Shown: positions 35,312-44,550, counted from the first letter of the stretch. The stretch is DNA of 64,000 nt from Sphingobacterium sp. SRCM116780 (GCF_021442025.1 NZ_CP090446.1:2418001-2482000); one strand, 5' to 3'. Notes: generated by a model from the letters alone, not told the origin. Numbers and translations are program-made.

Positions 35312-37429
35312 ATGGCAAGAGATTTAAAATTCACTAGAAATATCGGTATCGCTGCTCACATCGATGCTGGTAAAACTACAACAACTGAGCGTATTCTTTA
35401 CTACTCAGGAGTAAATCATAAAATTGGTGAAGTACACGAAGGTGCTTCAACAATGGACTGGATGGAGCAAGAAGCTGAGCGTGGTATCACGATTACTTCT
35501 GCTGCTACTACCGTGTTCTGGCAGTACCGTGGCAACAAATACCAAGTAAACGTAATCGATACCCCAGGTCACGTGGATTTCACGGTAGAGGTAAATCGTT
35601 CATTACGTGTATTAGACGGATTAGTTTTCTTATTTTCAGCAGTTGATGGTGTTGAACCTCAATCTGAGACTAACTGGAGATTAGCGGATAACTATGCCGT
35701 TCCTCGTATTGGTTTCGTTAACAAAATGGACCGTTCAGGTGCTGATTTCTTAAAAGTTGTTGGTCAGGTAAAATCAATGTTAGGTTCTGATGCAGTAGCT
35801 TTACAACTACCTATCGGAGCTGAAGATTCATTCACAGGTGTTGTTGATTTAATCAATAACCGTGGTATCGTTTGGAATGAGCATGATAAAGGTATGACTT
35901 TTACAGAAGTGCCAATTCCAGAAGATATGTTGGAAGAGGTTGCTGAATACCGTGAAAAATTATTAGAAGCTGTTGCTGGTTATGATGAGACTTTGATGGA
36001 AAAATTCTTCGAAGATCCTAATTCATTAACTGAGCGTGAAATCTTAAATGCTTTACGTGCAGCAGTATTGGATAACTCCATCGTTCCTATGGTTTGTGGT
36101 TCATCTTTCAAAAACAAAGGTGTTCAAACCATGTTGGATTTAGTAATGGAATTATTGCCTTCACCAATGGATTCAGAAGGTGTAAAAGGTACTAATCCAG
36201 ATACAGGTGCAGAAATTTTACGTAGACCAGATGTTAACGAGCCTTTTGCTGCATTAGGTTTCAAAATCGCAACGGATCCTTTCGTAGGTCGTCTATGTTT
36301 CATCCGTGCTTATTCTGGTAAATTAGATGCTGGTTCTTATGTATTGAATACGCGTTCAGGTAACAAAGAACGTATCTCTCGTATCTTCCAAATGCATGCT
36401 AACAAACAAAACCCTATCCCATTCATCGAGGCTGGTGATATTGGTGCTGTTGTTGGTTTCAAAGACATCAAAACGGGTGATACATTATGTGATGAAAAAC
36501 ACCCTATCGTGTTAGAGTCAATGAATTTCCCAGAACCAGTTATCGGTTTAGCTATTGAGCCTAAAACTCAAGCTGACGTTGATAGATTAGGTATTGGTCT
36601 TGGTAAATTAGCTGAAGAAGATCCTACATTCGTAGTAAAAACTGACGAGGAAACTGGTCAAACAGTTATCTCTGGTATGGGTGAACTTCACTTAGAGATC
36701 TTGATCGATCGTTTGAAACGTGAATTCAAAGTTGAGGTTAACCAAGGTGCTCCTCAAGTATCATACAAAGAGTCTATCAACGGTACTACTGAACACCGTG
36801 AGGTATTCAAAAAACAATCAGGTGGTCGTGGTAAATTCGCGGATATCAAAGTTGTTATTTCTCCAGCTGATGCAGATTATGATTTAACTAAATCACCTCT
36901 TCAATTCGTAAACGAAATTGTTGGTGGTAAAATTCCAAAAGAATTTATCCCTTCCGTTCAGAAAGGATTTGAAACATCAATGAAAAACGGTGTATTAGCA
37001 GGATTTCCATTATCAGGAATGAAAGTTCGTTTGATTGATGGTTCATTCCACGCTGTCGATTCAGATTCATTATCTTTCGAATTAGCGGCTCGTTCAGCAT
37101 ACCGTGAAGCATTACCAAAATGTTCACCAGTGTTAATGGAACCTATTATGAAAATAGAGGTTTTAACACCAGAAGAAAATATGGGTGATGTAATGGGTGA
37201 CTTAAACCGTCGTCGTGGTTTGATGCAAGGTTTAGATACGCGTAACGGTTCTCAAGTAATTAAAGCATTAGTTCCACTTTCGGAGATGTTTGGTTATGTA
37301 ACTCAATTACGTACTATCACTTCAGGTCGTGCAACTTCTACAATGGAATTTGATCACTTTGAAGAAGCTCCTCGTAACGTAACTGAAGAAGTTGTTGCTA
37401 AAGCAAAAGGTAAATTAAAAGGAGAATAA
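35312..37429 (+). CDS. fusA: Elongation factor G
   Basis: A 705-residue translational GTPase that moves tRNA and mRNA through the ribosome. The P loop is [16 protein letters not shown], switch II is [12 protein letters not shown], the NKMD motif is [12 protein letters not shown], and domains II-V are complete. The frame opens with an ATG at 35297, but [10 protein letters not shown] from 35312 is the normal N-terminus. Confidence 0.98.
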   Translation: MARDLKFTRNIGIAAHIDAGKTTTTERILYYSGVNHKIGEVHEGASTMDWMEQEAERGITITSAATTVFWQYRGNKYQVNVIDTPGHVDFTVEVNRSLRVLDGLVFLFSAVDGVEPQSETNWRLADNYAVPRIGFVNKMDRSGADFLKVVGQVKSMLGSDAVALQLPIGAEDSFTGVVDLINNRGIVWNEHDKGMTFTEVPIPEDMLEEVAEYREKLLEAVAGYDETLMEKFFEDPNSLTEREILNALRAAVLDNSIVPMVCGSSFKNKGVQTMLDLVMELLPSPMDSEGVKGTNPDTGAEILRRPDVNEPFAALGFKIATDPFVGRLCFIRAYSGKLDAGSYVLNTRSGNKERISRIFQMHANKQNPIPFIEAGDIGAVVGFKDIKTGDTLCDEKHPIVLESMNFPEPVIGLAIEPKTQADVDRLGIGLGKLAEEDPTFVVKTDEETGQTVISGMGELHLEILIDRLKREFKVEVNQGAPQVSYKESINGTTEHREVFKKQSGGRGKFADIKVVISPADADYDLTKSPLQFVNEIVGGKIPKEFIPSVQKGFETSMKNGVLAGFPLSGMKVRLIDGSFHAVDSDSLSFELAARSAYREALPKCSPVLMEPIMKIEVLTPEENMGDVMGDLNRRRGLMQGLDTRNGSQVIKALVPLSEMFGYVTQLRTITSGRATSTMEFDHFEEAPRNVTEEVVAKAKGKLKGE

Positions 37430-37452
37430 TCCTTTCTAAATAAAGACAAACC

Positions 37453-37492
37453 GATCTCCTGTTGATAATAGCTCTAACGGGAGATCATTTTT
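37453..37492 (+). terminator. Terminator-like hairpin between fusA and rpsJ
   Basis: An 11-bp stem (37453-37463 with 37476-37486, arm GATCTCCTGTT, one G-U pair) followed by ATTTTT. It lies inside the operon, so it probably acts as a partial terminator or attenuator ahead of rpsJ. Confidence 0.6.
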
Positions 37493-37506
37493 AAACAAAA
37501 ACAAGA

Positions 37507-37812
37507 ATGAGCCAAAGAATCAGAATCAAATTGAAATCATACGATTACAATTTAGTTGACAAATCAGCTGAGAAAATCGTAAAAACAGTAAAACCTACAG
37601 GTGCAGTTGTTAGTGGTCCTATTCCATTACCTACTGAGAAAAAAATCTATACCGTTTTACGTTCACCACACGTTAACAAGAAGGCGCGTGAGCAATTCCA
37701 ATTGTGTTCATACAAAAGATTGTTAGATATTTATTCGTCTAACTCTAAAACTGTTGACGCGTTGATGAAACTTGAATTACCTTCAGGTGTTGAAGTAGAA
37801 ATCAAAGTGTGA
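37507..37812 (+). CDS. rpsJ: 30S ribosomal protein S10
   Basis: A 101-residue uS10 protein, full length ([20 protein letters not shown] start, then [20 protein letters not shown]). It is usually the first gene of the S10 operon, followed by rplC. Here it ends in a terminator and faces a convergent gene, so it is the last gene of the str cluster in this genome. Confidence 0.98.
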   Translation: MSQRIRIKLKSYDYNLVDKSAEKIVKTVKPTGAVVSGPIPLPTEKKIYTVLRSPHVNKKAREQFQLCSYKRLLDIYSSNSKTVDALMKLELPSGVEVEIKV

Positions 37813-37836
37813 TAGGATTTCAGTACATGAAACAAG

Positions 37837-37868
37837 AAAGGCTTCTAATGATAAATTAGGAGCCTTTT
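37837..37868 (+). terminator. Terminator after rpsJ
   Basis: A 13-bp stem (37837-37849 with 37855-37867, arm AAAGGCTTCTAAT, one G-U pair) followed by TTTTCTTTTGG. Confidence 0.8.
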
Positions 37869-38013
37869 CTTTTGGTTTTTCTTACCATTGGAAATCTATA
37901 GCTACTCAACCATAAGACAATTGTCAATTTTTTATAAGTCAGTTATTTTTGAAATTTATAGCTTAAAAATTTATGTCCCATACCATACTTAAAAAGTATC
38001 AATAATTATATTA

Positions 38014-39120
38014 TTAATTCTTTTTAGGACTTATAGTTTTTAATATGCTCATATAAGTACTTCCTTTATTATCTTCTTCTCCTAATAAAAATCCCCAAGC
38101 TTTTAATTCTTTAACACGATCCATAATGATCTTACAAATAGCAAGTATTGGAATTGCTAAAAACATACCTGAAATTCCCCATAACATCTCCCCTACGATA
38201 ATAGCCATCATCGCAAATAAAGAATTCACCTTTACTTTAGAGCCAACAACCTTAGGCACTATAAAATTACTATCGATAAGATGAATAAGGATAAGCACGC
38301 TAATGACAATTAAAACATGTGTAAACGAAGACGTGGCGAAGGTAAGAAGTGCAATGATTAATATGGATGTAAATATACCAACATAAGGTAATACGTTAAA
38401 TACACCTGTGATAATGGCCAATAACAAGCTATATTTTACTCCTATAATACTTAATGAAGCAAACACTAGAGTAGATACGATCAGCATTTGTAATAATAAT
38501 CCAATCAGGTATTTCTTTACCACATATTGAATCTGGGTCACGACATCCATGACAACTTCATGATGCTCTTGTTTATTTAACAGTAATAAAAAACGAACAA
38601 TATGGCTTCGATAGATTAATAAAAAAAACGTGTATAGGAAAGTAAATACCAATAAAATGAATAACGAAGACAAAGATAAAAGCGCAGTACCTAAAATAAG
38701 AGTACCACTATCCAATGACTTGGTCGCTGTCTTATTGAGAATGTCCATTTGTTCACTATGCATCACACCAAAGCGATCGCTAACCCAGGCTTGTAGATTT
38801 TGAATGCCAGCCATGATTTGTTCTTTAAAAGCTGGCCAATCATCTTTAATCATTGATAATTGCGAAGCTAGCATATAAAATCCATAGCCTACTATTCCAA
38901 AAAACAATAAAACGGTAATGATTCCCGCAACTGTACGTGGAAGTTTCAGTTTTCTTTCAAAGAAATTACTGACAGGAACTAACAACAGAGCCAATAGTAA
39001 GCCTAAAATAAATGGCACTAAGATCGTATCTCCAATTTTAGCTAAATAACCTAATATGACTATAGAGATTAATGTACAGGCAAATTTTATGTAGAATGGT
39101 AAACTTAGAAATTTTATCAT
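38014..39120 (-). CDS. AI-2E family transporter
   Basis: A 368-residue inner-membrane protein of the AI-2E/TqsA/PerM family (PF01594), with about seven to eight helices, the paired N-terminal helices (ILGLLLALLLVPVSNFFERK) and the conserved GVFNVLPYVG segment. Members range from quorum-signal exporters to sodium-coupled antiporters, so the substrate is open. Single gene. Confidence 0.85.
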   Translation of the reverse strand: MIKFLSLPFYIKFACTLISIVILGYLAKIGDTILVPFILGLLLALLLVPVSNFFERKLKLPRTVAGIITVLLFFGIVGYGFYMLASQLSMIKDDWPAFKEQIMAGIQNLQAWVSDRFGVMHSEQMDILNKTATKSLDSGTLILGTALLSLSSLFILLVFTFLYTFFLLIYRSHIVRFLLLLNKQEHHEVVMDVVTQIQYVVKKYLIGLLLQMLIVSTLVFASLSIIGVKYSLLLAIITGVFNVLPYVGIFTSILIIALLTFATSSFTHVLIVISVLILIHLIDSNFIVPKVVGSKVKVNSLFAMMAIIVGEMLWGISGMFLAIPILAICKIIMDRVKELKAWGFLLGEEDNKGSTYMSILKTISPKKN

Positions 39121-39274
39121 CGTGAACTATATATGTATTGATTTAGAACAATAAAGCTACAGTAAAGTTTGAAATTAAAAAAATTTCCTAAAACTAGCCA
39201 TTCAAAATACCAATAAAGAAAGAATATAATATTGTAACCGAGTGTATTCGATATATCTCAAGCATAAAAAACAA

Positions 39275-39300
39275 AAAAGCAGCCCGAAAGCTGCTTTTAT
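39275..39300 (-). terminator. Terminator of the beta-barrel protein gene
   Basis: A 9-bp stem AAAAGCAGC/GCTGCTTTT (39275-39283 and 39290-39298) around CCGAAA. On the minus strand the stem is followed by a T-rich run. Confidence 0.75.
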
Positions 39301-39320
39301 TCTTATATTATTCTTTATTC

Positions 39321-39965
39321 TTATAATTGGAAACCAATTCCAAATGAAAGCACTCGATTAGAGAATTTATCGTTTGAATCACTACTTGGAGATAAATTAC
39401 TCAATCCCAATCCATAACCAGCATTAATCAACAAACCACTATTAAATTTGTACCCTAACATAAAGTTAGCACCTGCATCAATGACTTTCATATCTTTATC
39501 ATCTCCAGAGAATTTAAGATCATAGTTTCCTTCGGCTGTACCACCCCCAATGTTTCCCTTTACTTTAGTTTTACCACTTACATTAAATCCCAAGTAAGGA
39601 CCAGCTCCTAAAAATACAGAACCAGATGTTCCCGTAGGGATATAATATACTGCATTTACAGGAATCTCGATTGACATAACATTTGTTGTAGATGATCCAT
39701 TCGATCCGTCGCCATCATATTGCATTTTATTTCCTTTTCCTTGTAATGAAACACCAGGTTGGATGGAAAAATTAGTTCCTACAGGAAGATCAGCAAAACC
39801 AGTCACATAAAATGATGTATTGTTTTTTTGAAAATCCTTTTCTAAATCTGATGGATTACTGTATTTGCCTAAATTGACACCAGCTTTTAATCCATAGCTA
39901 GTTTGAGCCTGTACACCTGCAGATAATAAAAATGCTGCTCCAAATGATAGTAATAACTTTTTCAT
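39321..39965 (-). CDS. Outer-membrane beta-barrel protein (PorT/OMP_b-brl type)
   Basis: A 214-residue protein with a signal peptide (MKKLLLSFGAAFLLSAGVQA) and eight or so amphipathic strands, starting YGLKAGVNLGKY and ending with an aromatic-Leu C-terminus (VLSFGIGFQL), as is normal for small barrels in Bacteroidota. It matches the outer membrane beta-barrel domain PF13568 in style. Role unknown. Single gene. Confidence 0.82.
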   Translation of the reverse strand: MKKLLLSFGAAFLLSAGVQAQTSYGLKAGVNLGKYSNPSDLEKDFQKNNTSFYVTGFADLPVGTNFSIQPGVSLQGKGNKMQYDGDGSNGSSTTNVMSIEIPVNAVYYIPTGTSGSVFLGAGPYLGFNVSGKTKVKGNIGGGTAEGNYDLKFSGDDKDMKVIDAGANFMLGYKFNSGLLINAGYGLGLSNLSPSSDSNDKFSNRVLSFGIGFQL

Positions 39966-40266
39966 TGTTCTATGTTTTATATTAATTTATTTTTCTATTT
40001 CCATATGTATTGCAAGTTGCAAGCCAAATCAATAAGATGCTTATTTCCAACTCAATAATAGATAATCTTTCCCTGACAAGAGTGTATTAAAAAATATACA
40101 AACTGACTTACCAAACACAGTTTACAAATCAATGCTTTTAGTATATCAAAAAGAATAACAAACAAAAAAGCTTGATAATGATTTGTTTAAAAAATAAATT
40201 GTCAATAGTCTTTTTTAATCCAATTATTAATTTTACTTTTGCATTCCCTCAGGGAACAAAAAAGAG
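39966..40266. other. Intergenic region between barrel gene and tRNA-Cys
   Basis: About 300 bases with no gene. It holds the barrel gene promoter region (no clear box seen) and a TACTTTTG box at 40234 for the tRNA, followed by the small hairpin TTCCCTCAGGGAA. Confidence 0.6.
40234..40241 (+). promoter_or_regulatory. -7 box TACTTTTG for tRNA-Cys
   Basis: Exact TAnnTTTG match 25 bases before the tRNA. Confidence 0.5.
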
Positions 40267-40337
40267 GGTCGGATGGCCGAGTGGCTAGGCTGAGGTCTGC
40301 AAAACCTCCTACAGCGGTTCGAATCCGCTTCCGACCT
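40267..40337 (+). tRNA. tRNA-Cys (anticodon GCA)
   Basis: A full cloverleaf: acceptor GGTCGGA/TCCGACC, D arm with GCCGAGTGGCTAGGC, anticodon stem GAGGT/ACCTC around CTGCAAA (anticodon GCA), T arm AGCGG TTCGAAT CCGCT. The discriminator base is T, as needed for cysteine tRNA. CCA is not encoded. Confidence 0.97.
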
Positions 40338-40369
40338 CGTTTTATTGAACAATAAAAAAATTTATCAAA

Positions 40370-40549
40370 ATGGGAGTTACACGTTTAAAAAGAAAAGATA
40401 GAAGAAATAAAACTACTTCACGTGTTGAAGTTCAGTTTTTAAGCTTAGGTAGTAATATTGAACTTGGTTCAAGATCTAAAATGAAAAAAACAAATCAAAT
40501 CGTTAAAAACGACGCGGTCTTAAATAAATTAGCCTCAGAAGCTAAGTAA
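40370..40549 (+). CDS. Small basic conserved-looking protein, 59 residues, unknown function
   Basis: An ATG at 40370 opens a 59-codon frame ending TAA at 40549. The protein starts MGVTRLKRKDRRNKTTSRVE, then VQFLSLGSNIELGSRSKMKK, and ends in a short helix (NDAVLNKLASEAK). It is strongly basic, with an N-terminal Arg/Lys-rich stretch like an RNA-binding protein. The codon use is that of the neighbouring genes, an A-rich leader (ATAAAAAAATTTATCAAA) precedes it, and a terminator follows. It starts 33 bases after tRNA-Cys and may share its transcript. Confidence 0.75.
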   Translation: MGVTRLKRKDRRNKTTSRVEVQFLSLGSNIELGSRSKMKKTNQIVKNDAVLNKLASEAK

Positions 40550-40562
40550 GTATAAAAAATAT

Positions 40563-40603
40563 AAGAAGCAATAAAGTTGTATTGTACAACTTTATTGCTT
40601 CTT
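40563..40603. terminator. Shared terminator with 19-bp perfect stem, overlapping the cutC 3' end
   Basis: Bases 40563-40581 pair perfectly with 40585-40603 around TTG. The cutC stop codon and its last codons (LKKQ) are encoded in the right arm. It can end both the small gene and cutC. Confidence 0.85.
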
Positions 40604-41341
40604 TAAGATGTCTACCAATTGGTGGACTTTTTCTTTTGAGGTGCTGTAGATAGATTCATTCATTCCTGCTACTTCTACCCGATCATAAGTCATCTCTGAT
40701 AACAATGTTTCCTTTGCTGAAGTATGAATAGCAATTGCTCCAGTTCTTTCTAATATTTCAGCTATATTTGTATTATCCACAGAAGCTCCTGGCATAATAA
40801 CAATTTTTCCGGCAGCATAATCGACCAGTTGTTTTAGTAAATCTACTCCTTCTATAGCTTTATTTCTTAATCCAGAAGTCAATACACGATCGATTTTTAA
40901 GTCCATCAAAATAGCTAAAGAAGCAAATGGATCAACACATTTATCAAACGCACGATGGAAAGTCACATGCATAGGTCTTGCAGCTTCCACTAATGTTTTT
41001 GTTCGTTCGATATCTACCATACCATTTCTCTCCATAACACCAATAACAACACCATCACATCCCGATTCCTTACAGAATTGAATATCAGCTATCATTTCTT
41101 CAAATTCCAATGTTGAATATACAAAATCACCACCTCGGGGGCGTATGAGTACGTGTATACCAATATCAACTAGCTTTCTTGCCAGAACAATCTGACCATA
41201 TGAAGGAGTTGTTCCTCCATTCTCCAAGTTTTGACATAATTCCACCCGAGTAGCACCACCTTGCGCTGCATACAACGCGGATTGTGGAGAATTCGCACAA
41301 ATCTCTAACTGATATTTATTGATACTAATTTCTTTTCCCAT
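40592..41341 (-). CDS. cutC: CutC family protein
   Basis: A 249-residue TIM-barrel protein of the CutC family (start YQLEICANSPQSALYAAQGG, then RVELC, and HVLIRPRGGDF, FHRAFD, VLTSG motifs). The family was named for copper homeostasis, but its real chemistry is unsettled; cytoplasmic. Its stop codon lies in the terminator stem. A TATTTTTG-like -7 box on the minus strand at 41514-41521 may be its promoter, with a long leader. Confidence 0.9.
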   Translation of the reverse strand: MGKEISINKYQLEICANSPQSALYAAQGGATRVELCQNLENGGTTPSYGQIVLARKLVDIGIHVLIRPRGGDFVYSTLEFEEMIADIQFCKESGCDGVVIGVMERNGMVDIERTKTLVEAARPMHVTFHRAFDKCVDPFASLAILMDLKIDRVLTSGLRNKAIEGVDLLKQLVDYAAGKIVIMPGASVDNTNIAEILERTGAIAIHTSAKETLLSEMTYDRVEVAGMNESIYSTSKEKVHQLVDILKKQ

Positions 41342-41652
41342 GCATTTAATATATTATTTTTTTATTGAAAAACTATCTTTTCATAAAAAAAGAAAATCCA
41401 GCTAGATTTTTTTATTTTCTTCAAATTAAAGCATAAATCTCAAATGCATTTTAATTATACATTCCTATCAATACTATTCTTCACTCAATAAAATTGCTCC
41501 TCTTGTTACACGACAAAAATACAACAATACAACCACACAAATAAATTATAGTTTATATGTATATCAGCCTAAAAAAAATAGAGTTATAACCCTAAGTTAT
41601 AATTAATTAGAAAACTTTTTAAAAAATTATTTGTAATTTAATAATATAAAAA
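41342..41652. other. Intergenic region upstream of cutC
   Basis: 311 bases with no gene. A minus-strand -7 match (41514-41521) with TTTG 16 bases upstream could drive cutC. Otherwise AT-rich. Confidence 0.5.
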
Positions 41653-42093
41653 ATGGGTTATCAATCTTCCAACAACAAAGATGCTATTATGTCAGTCGTA
41701 TCTAAAGAGTATGAAATTCAAGAAAATCTCATTGTTTTAATTGAAGATCTTCAAAATTGTATATATGACTTCAAAAATCGCATTGCTGATTATAGTCAAT
41801 TATATAATAAGGCACGCAACCAGAGAAGTCAACCTGGCGAACAAAGCGAAAAGCTTGTTGACCAAATCGGTGAAAAACATACCTTTTTGTTTTATAAAGT
41901 GGAATTACTGGACTATTTATTTGAAATTATTTCGGATTATAGAGATGGGAACGGTCTTTTTCAAAATTTGGTCGATATGTTTGATCAAGTAAAAGAAATC
42001 ATGCTGGAACATGCTGAAAAAGAACACTACGAGTTAGCCGCCACTGTAAAAAAATGGTATGATCGCTTGGCTGATGCCATTTATATCAAGTAA
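41653..42093 (+). CDS. Hypothetical helical protein
   Basis: A 146-residue soluble protein I do not recognise. It is almost wholly helical by pattern, with charged heptad-like stretches (ENLIVLIEDLQNCIYDFKNR and VDMFDQVKEIMLEHAEKEHY) that could form a helical bundle. No signal peptide or membrane helix. It is followed 61 bases later by an Smr-domain gene with its own promoter box. Confidence 0.6.
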   Translation: MGYQSSNNKDAIMSVVSKEYEIQENLIVLIEDLQNCIYDFKNRIADYSQLYNKARNQRSQPGEQSEKLVDQIGEKHTFLFYKVELLDYLFEIISDYRDGNGLFQNLVDMFDQVKEIMLEHAEKEHYELAATVKKWYDRLADAIYIK

Positions 42094-42128
42094 CTGGAGC
42101 CTTCCTTTATTTGTTAGTTTCATAATTG

Positions 42129-42136
42129 TATTTTTG
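42129..42136 (+). promoter_or_regulatory. -7 box TATTTTTG for the Smr gene
   Basis: Exact TAnnTTTG match, with TTTG 15 bases upstream (42110-42113) as a possible -33 element, 18 bases before the ATG. Confidence 0.45.
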
Positions 42137-42154
42137 CATTATATTAAAAACATT

Positions 42155-42448
42155 ATGAAGAAACCTTCCGAACAAATAGATTTACATGCTGAAGCTTTTT
42201 TACTCGATTGGGAAAATTATTCAGCAGACGAGTTAGCAAACGAATCTATGATCTATATGCGAGACATGCTAGACGCCGCTATCTATTGGGATATGCCAGA
42301 AATTAAATTTGTCCATGGTAAAGGAAAAGGAGTCCTCAAAAAAATGGTTTACGATGAATTAAGCATCTACAAAAACCAAGGTGCAATATCGCATTACCAT
42401 CCTGCCTATCATAATGAAGATATCGTGATCGTTGTCATTGGATTTTAA
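42155..42448 (+). CDS. Smr-domain protein
   Basis: A 97-residue stand-alone Smr domain (nuclease-like domain also found at the C-terminus of MutS2): DLHAEAF at the start, then the signature FVHGKGKGVLKKMVYDEL and the closing HPAYHNEDIVIVVIGF. The frame is open further upstream (42059), but the ATG at 42155 fits the domain start and the promoter. The Gly-Lys-Gly loop typical of Smr is intact. Binds or cuts nucleic acid in relatives; the job here is unknown. Confidence 0.85.
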   Translation: MKKPSEQIDLHAEAFLLDWENYSADELANESMIYMRDMLDAAIYWDMPEIKFVHGKGKGVLKKMVYDELSIYKNQGAISHYHPAYHNEDIVIVVIGF

Positions 42449-42484
42449 TCTGTTGATACCTAGAAATAAAGATCACCTATAAAA

Positions 42485-42506
42485 TTCCTAAATCTTTCCC
42501 AATTCG
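42485..42506 (+). promoter_or_regulatory. Direct-repeat operator before the response regulator gene
   Basis: TTCCTAAATCT (42485-42495) is followed directly by TTCCCAATTCG (42496-42506), an 11-bp-spaced direct repeat. It lies 5 bases before the -7-like box TATCCTTG (42512-42519). The same element with the same spacing to the -7 box occurs at 44491. Confidence 0.65.
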
Positions 42507-42535
42507 AGTTTTATCCTTGTCTATTGAATTAAAAT

Positions 42536-43207
42536 ATGAAAATACTATTGATAGAAGATGAAATAGCGCTAAGTCAAGTAATCATGCAATCTTTAGTTGA
42601 TGAGCAATATCTTGTGGAACAAGCTTTTGATTATGAAAGTGCCTTATCAAAAATAGCATTATATGCTTATGACTGTATTTTACTGGATATCATGTTACCA
42701 GGAGGATCAGGCTTACAATTATTGGAACAGGTAAAAGAAATGGGAAAAGATGAATCCATTATTATCCTCTCCGCTAAAGATTCTGTTGATGATAAAGTAA
42801 AAGGATTAGAGCTTGGAGCTGATGACTATCTAGCCAAGCCTTTTCACCTAGCAGAGTTACATGCGCGAATAAAATCTATTATACGACGGAAAAATCAACA
42901 AGGAGATGATATTCTTGTGTACAAGAATGTCGCGCTTAATACAACAGATCGAACAACACAAGTTAATAATAAGATCATCAATCTCAATAGGAAAGAGTTT
43001 GACTTGCTTTACTATTTTATGATCAGACCGACTAAATTAGTGCAAAAAAATGCCTTAGCGGAATCAATCTGGGGAGATCATATTGATCAAGCTGATAGTC
43101 TTGACTTTATCTATTCTCAAATTAAAAATTTAAGAAAAAAATTAAAAGATAATCATGCTCAACTTGATATTCAAGCCGTGTATGGCATCGGGTATAAATT
43201 GATTTAA
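42536..43207 (+). CDS. OmpR/PhoB-family response regulator
   Basis: A 223-residue two-component regulator: receiver domain (1-115) with acidic pocket Glu7/Asp8, phosphorylated Asp51 (DCILLDIMLPGGSG) and Lys101 (YLAKPF), then a winged-helix DNA-binding domain (125-223, NRKEFDLLYYFM, DFIYSQIKNLRKKLKD, GIGYKLI). It overlaps the kinase gene by one base (TAATG), so the two are coupled. The operator-like repeat in front suggests it controls itself and the PepSY-like genes. Confidence 0.92.
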   Translation: MKILLIEDEIALSQVIMQSLVDEQYLVEQAFDYESALSKIALYAYDCILLDIMLPGGSGLQLLEQVKEMGKDESIIILSAKDSVDDKVKGLELGADDYLAKPFHLAELHARIKSIIRRKNQQGDDILVYKNVALNTTDRTTQVNNKIINLNRKEFDLLYYFMIRPTKLVQKNALAESIWGDHIDQADSLDFIYSQIKNLRKKLKDNHAQLDIQAVYGIGYKLI

Positions 43208-44490
43208 TGAAAAAGTCGCTTAAAAACTATACCATACGTTATATCACAATCATGATTCTCATCGTGATTGCCTTATGGGCGACCTTGTTCTATGCCTATA
43301 TCATGGAGGAAGTATATGACAATGTAGATGATGGATTGAAAAATCAAAAGATTGAAATCATTCGTGCGGCTTATGAAAACGAGTCCATTTTACAGACAGC
43401 TGATTTTGGGATTAATCAATTTAAAATAACGAAATCATTACTCAAGGAAAAACAAAAGCAAAAAAATATATTCAAAAATGATTTTATCTATATGCCTTAT
43501 GATGAAGAAATGGAGCCTTATCGCATTTTAAGCACCAATTTCTATGGGAAAGATAATCAGTTATATGACTTAGAAATTCGCACTTCAACTGTTGAAGAAG
43601 ACGAGCTAAAATCAGATTTAGCGACAGCATTGATTATTCTTTATATTTTTATTATCATCAGCATCTATTTCATTAACAGAATTGTATTCTATCGCGCTTT
43701 TAAACCTTTCTATCAGATATTAGACAAATTGGAAAAATATCAATTTGGCAAAACAAAAGAAGCTGTACATATCGCTAGTAATGTTAGAGAATTTGATATA
43801 TTGAATATCGAAATTGACAAAATGATCGATCGGAATGAAAAGATATTTAAGCAACAAAAATTATTTATTGAAAATGCATCGCATGAATTACAAACACCGT
43901 TAGCGATTAGCACCAACAAATTAGAGCTACTATTAGAGGATGAGCAGTTAAATGAAAATCAGCTGATTAAAATTAGTGAAACAAAAGAGGCTCTCGATCG
44001 GATGATCAAGTTAAATAAAGCACTGTTGATGCTTTCTCGAATCGAGAATAATCAATTTGAACATACTGTAAACTTAAATTTCAACAGTCTTATTCAGCAG
44101 TTATGCCATGAATTTTCAGAAATCTTAGACTTCAAAGGAGTTACAGTAGAGGTTCATGAGCATGATATATTCCAAGCGGAATTAAATTCAGATTTGGCGA
44201 ATATTTTATTGTCCAATTTAATTCGAAATGCAATTTATTATAACAAGCAAAACGGCGGTCTTATCAGGATAGATATCTCGAAAGAAAAATTATCTATCGC
44301 CAACAGTGGAAAACAAACAGCACTACATGGAGAAACTATTTTTGATCGATTTAGAAAAGAAAATACGGCTATCAGTTCCAATGGATTGGGATTATCGATT
44401 GTTAAAACAATCGTAGAAACAAATAAAAATCTAAAAATAACCTACTCATACTTAAATAATTTACACACTTTTTCTCTTTATAAATTATAA
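43207..44490 (+). CDS. Sensor histidine kinase
   Basis: A 427-residue membrane kinase with helices at about 8-30 and 138-160 framing a periplasmic sensor region of about 110 residues, then a HisKA domain with the H box ASHELQTPLAIS, N box LLSNLIRNAIYYN and G boxes IFDRF, SNGLGLSIV. It partners the response regulator in the same operon. The periplasmic part has no recognised sensor fold, so the signal is unknown; the downstream PepSY-like proteins are candidates for modulating it. Confidence 0.92.
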   Translation: MKKSLKNYTIRYITIMILIVIALWATLFYAYIMEEVYDNVDDGLKNQKIEIIRAAYENESILQTADFGINQFKITKSLLKEKQKQKNIFKNDFIYMPYDEEMEPYRILSTNFYGKDNQLYDLEIRTSTVEEDELKSDLATALIILYIFIIISIYFINRIVFYRAFKPFYQILDKLEKYQFGKTKEAVHIASNVREFDILNIEIDKMIDRNEKIFKQQKLFIENASHELQTPLAISTNKLELLLEDEQLNENQLIKISETKEALDRMIKLNKALLMLSRIENNQFEHTVNLNFNSLIQQLCHEFSEILDFKGVTVEVHEHDIFQAELNSDLANILLSNLIRNAIYYNKQNGGLIRIDISKEKLSIANSGKQTALHGETIFDRFRKENTAISSNGLGLSIVKTIVETNKNLKITYSYLNNLHTFSLYKL

Positions 44491-44512
44491 TTCCTAATTC
44501 TTTCCCAAATCA
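44491..44512 (+). promoter_or_regulatory. Direct-repeat operator before the PepSY-like genes
   Basis: TTCCTAATTCT (44491-44501) and TTCCCAAATCA (44502-44512) repeat the element found before the regulator gene, again 27 bases from first base to the -7-like box (CAACTTTG, 44518-44525). It starts at the base after the kinase stop codon. Confidence 0.65.
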
Positions 44513-44550
44513 CTTGGCAACTTTGTGATATAAATAAAAGGAGATATCAT

